64,000 bases of DNA from DATGMP01 sp035293565 (lineage in GTDB: Bacteria > Pseudomonadota > Alphaproteobacteria > BOG-932 > Roseiterribacteraceae), in the NCBI GenBank assembly GCA_035293565.1, contig DATGMP010000042.1, positions 1 to 64,000 on the forward strand, given 5' to 3'. The translations under genes were made by a program, and so were the position numbers. Positions 62,656 through 64,000 of the stretch are shown piece after piece. The number at the start of each line of letters is the position of its first letter. Positions within the stretch are counted from its first letter, which is position 1. Under the pieces are notes generated by a model. It saw only the letters and a list, made by a program, of their open reading frames with translations. It had not been told where the DNA came from and did no database searches.

Positions 62656-63627
62656 TTGCCGCGCCTCGTCCTGCGCTTCGATATGCGCAACCCTCAGCCC
62701 GGCGTTCCGAAGACCGAGCTTTATCAGACCGCGATCGATATGGCGGTCTGGGCCGAGGAACGCGGCTTTCACACCGTGCAATTCGCCGAGCATCACGGCA
62801 GCGACGACGGCTATATCCCCTCCCCGATCGTGTTGGCCGCCGCGATCGCCAGCCGGACCCGGCGCATCCGGCTGCGGTTCGGCCTGATCATTCTGCCGCT
62901 CAACAATCCAATCAAGCTGGCCGAGGATTTGGCGGTCCTCGATATCATCAGCACCGGCCGCATCGATGTGATCTTCGGCGCAGGCTACGTTCCGCACGAA
63001 TTCGAGATGTTCGGCGTCGATCCGAAGCAGCGCGTCCGGCTGATGGAGGAGGGCGTCGAGGCGATCAAGCGCGCCTGGACCGGCGAGGCCTTCACCTATC
63101 GCGGCCGCAAGGTGCGCGTGACGCCCACGCCCGTGCAGAAGCCGAGACCGTCCATCTGGCTCGGCGGATCGACGCCGGCGGCCGCCCGGCGCGCCGCGCG
63201 CATCGCCGATGATTTCTATTCCGGAGAGCCTTCGCTTTACGACGCCTACCGTGACGAGATGAGAAAGCTCGGCAAACCCGACCATGGCGAGTTTCGCCGC
63301 ATCGGGACCGGCTTCTTCGTGACGGCGCCCGACCCGGACCGCGAATGGGCCCGGACCGGCCCCTACATCCTGCACGAGGTCAATTCCTATCGCGCCTGGC
63401 TGGCGCAGGTGGGCGCGAGCCTGAGCGGCTATCCCGACGGCGATGTCGACGCCATTCGCGCCTCAGGCGCCTTTCCGATCCTGAACACCGAGGACAGCCT
63501 CAAATATCTCGCCGACCTCGGCCCCGACGGCGACGTGTCGCTCCACCCCCTGATCGGCGGCTTGCCGCCCGCGATCGGCTGGGAGCAGCTAAGGCAATTC
63601 GAGAAGGATATCCTGCCGAGGGTATAG
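62656..63627 (+). CDS. LLM class flavin-dependent oxidoreductase
   Basis: 323 residues with a TTG start at 62656 (CGGAG 8 bases upstream). FAEHHGSDDGYIPSP, LRFGLIILPLNNPIKLAEDLAVLD and GRIDVIFGAGYVPHEFEMFG are typical of bacterial luciferase-like alkanal or F420-type enzymes. It is the least similar of the four LLM proteins here. A hairpin repeat follows the stop. Confidence 0.9.
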   Translation: MPRLVLRFDMRNPQPGVPKTELYQTAIDMAVWAEERGFHTVQFAEHHGSDDGYIPSPIVLAAAIASRTRRIRLRFGLIILPLNNPIKLAEDLAVLDIISTGRIDVIFGAGYVPHEFEMFGVDPKQRVRLMEEGVEAIKRAWTGEAFTYRGRKVRVTPTPVQKPRPSIWLGGSTPAAARRAARIADDFYSGEPSLYDAYRDEMRKLGKPDHGEFRRIGTGFFVTAPDPDREWARTGPYILHEVNSYRAWLAQVGASLSGYPDGDVDAIRASGAFPILNTEDSLKYLADLGPDGDVSLHPLIGGLPPAIGWEQLRQFEKDILPRV

Positions 63628-63633
63628 GATTGA

Positions 63634-63661
63634 CGTCATTCCCGCGACGGCGGGAATGACG
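63634..63661. repeat. REP-like hairpin, possible bidirectional terminator
   Basis: A perfect 12-base-pair stem CGTCATTCCCGC / GCGGGAATGACG closes on the loop GACG. It lies between the LLM gene and the convergent TetR gene. Strongest member of the repeat family in the window; no T tract. Confidence 0.8.
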
Positions 63662-63684
63662 AAAGAGAATAGGCGCGCTTAAGC

Positions 63685-64000
63685 TCACCCGAAGCTCAGC
63701 AGGCCCAGCAGCAGCACCTTGATCCGCTTCAGATGCACATCGACGTGACGGATTTCGGTGTGATCGCTTTCGAAGACTTTCTCGATGCTGAGGCCCGTCA
63801 GGAAACAGTGGACGAAGATCAGGGCATCGATCATCTGATCGTCCCCGTGCTTGCAGTCGGGGAATATCTCGCGCAACGTCCTTAGATGGTCGCGTGACTG
63901 CATCTCGAAAGTACCGGGCCGATTGGGCCGGCTGGGGTCGCCGCGGGTCGCGAGCAGGATTTCCATCTGCGCCAGATAGAGGTCGTCCTGGTAGTGCTGC
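63685..64000 (-). CDS. TetR-type regulator, C-terminal part only (5' end beyond window)
   Basis: The minus-strand frame is open from the window edge through 105 codons to a stop at 63685; the N-terminal DNA-binding domain lies outside. What is seen (LYLAQMEILLATRGDP, HLRTLREIFPD, DQMIDALIFVHCFLTGLSIEKVF) fits a TetR C-terminal ligand domain of the type that follows YLAxLEIxLA helices. The ATG at 63966 is internal, not the start. Identification rests on helix pattern only, so it is moderate. Confidence 0.65.
   Translation of the reverse strand, partial: QHYQDDLYLAQMEILLATRGDPSRPNRPGTFEMQSRDHLRTLREIFPDCKHGDDQMIDALIFVHCFLTGLSIEKVFESDHTEIRHVDVHLKRIKVLLLGLLSFG

Noticed and set aside
1..64000. Prophage, CRISPR array, integron or complete IS element
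   Set aside because: No regular direct repeats with spacers, phage structural genes, integrase or transposase were found on either strand.

Overview
The window is about 64 kb of GC-rich, gene-dense bacterial DNA. The protein families point to an alphaproteobacterium: a Rieske bc1 subunit of the alphaproteobacterial type, an Omp25-like OmpA C-terminus, TonB receptors with an EEIV(V/I)TA TonB box, a patatin-adc-bdhA operon, and scattered CATTCCCGC/GCGGGAATG hairpins. Taxonomy below class cannot be settled from the sequence alone. No rRNA, tRNA, CRISPR array, integrase or complete insertion sequence was seen.

Layout. 1-2.1 kb: a DUF3604 gene cut by the window edge and the relic of a second, broken copy. 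2.1-7.1 kb: a double-TetR regulator convergent with a ketosteroid-dehydrogenase-like flavoprotein, then moeA-mobA. 7.2-13 kb: a catabolic-looking cluster (SDR, TauD dioxygenase, P450, TauD dioxygenase, amidohydrolase) with a convergent SDR. 13.1-14.6 kb: orphan petA, a secreted VOC protein and DUF2905. 14.6-18.7 kb: AKR-SDR-TonB receptor on the minus strand. 18.8-24.5 kb: a secreted sulfatase, an SDR, and a TonB receptor fused to an OmpA domain, followed by a clear terminator. 24.6-29 kb: an OYE-type reductase, sulfotransferase, SDR and SnoaL operon. 29-36.6 kb: SRPBCC protein, hydroxyacyl-CoA dehydrogenase, SDR, YgiQ, Rrf2 regulator, TIM-barrel protein, LLM enzyme, SnoaL. 36.6-40.5 kb: three tiny envelope or stress-type genes, LLM, acyl-CoA carboxyltransferase, msrA. 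40.5-46 kb: amidohydrolase, a DegT-fold enzyme with His in place of the PLP lysine, a symporter relic, GST and kup. 46-48.7 kb: patatin-adc-bdhA. 48.9-53.2 kb: LLM, a second OYE enzyme, three tandem SnoaL genes. 53.3-58.6 kb: pncA, glutamine amidotransferase, DUF442, SMP-30, lipoprotein, SDR, DUF1214. 58.7-63.6 kb: XRE-SDR, SnoaL, P450, SnoaL, LLM. The right edge cuts a TetR-type regulator.

The same enzyme kit recurs: SDRs (nine of the classical type), SnoaL/NTF2-like proteins (seven), LLM oxidoreductases (four), and pairs of P450s, TauD dioxygenases, amidohydrolases, OYE-FAD reductases and TonB receptors. With the KstD-like, sulfatase and sulfotransferase genes, this fits uptake and oxidative breakdown of polycyclic or terpenoid-like, perhaps sulfated, substrates. 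That is inference: no substrate can be read from the sequence. The most unusual single observations are the TonB receptor-OmpA fusion, the His-for-Lys DegT protein and the double-TetR regulator.
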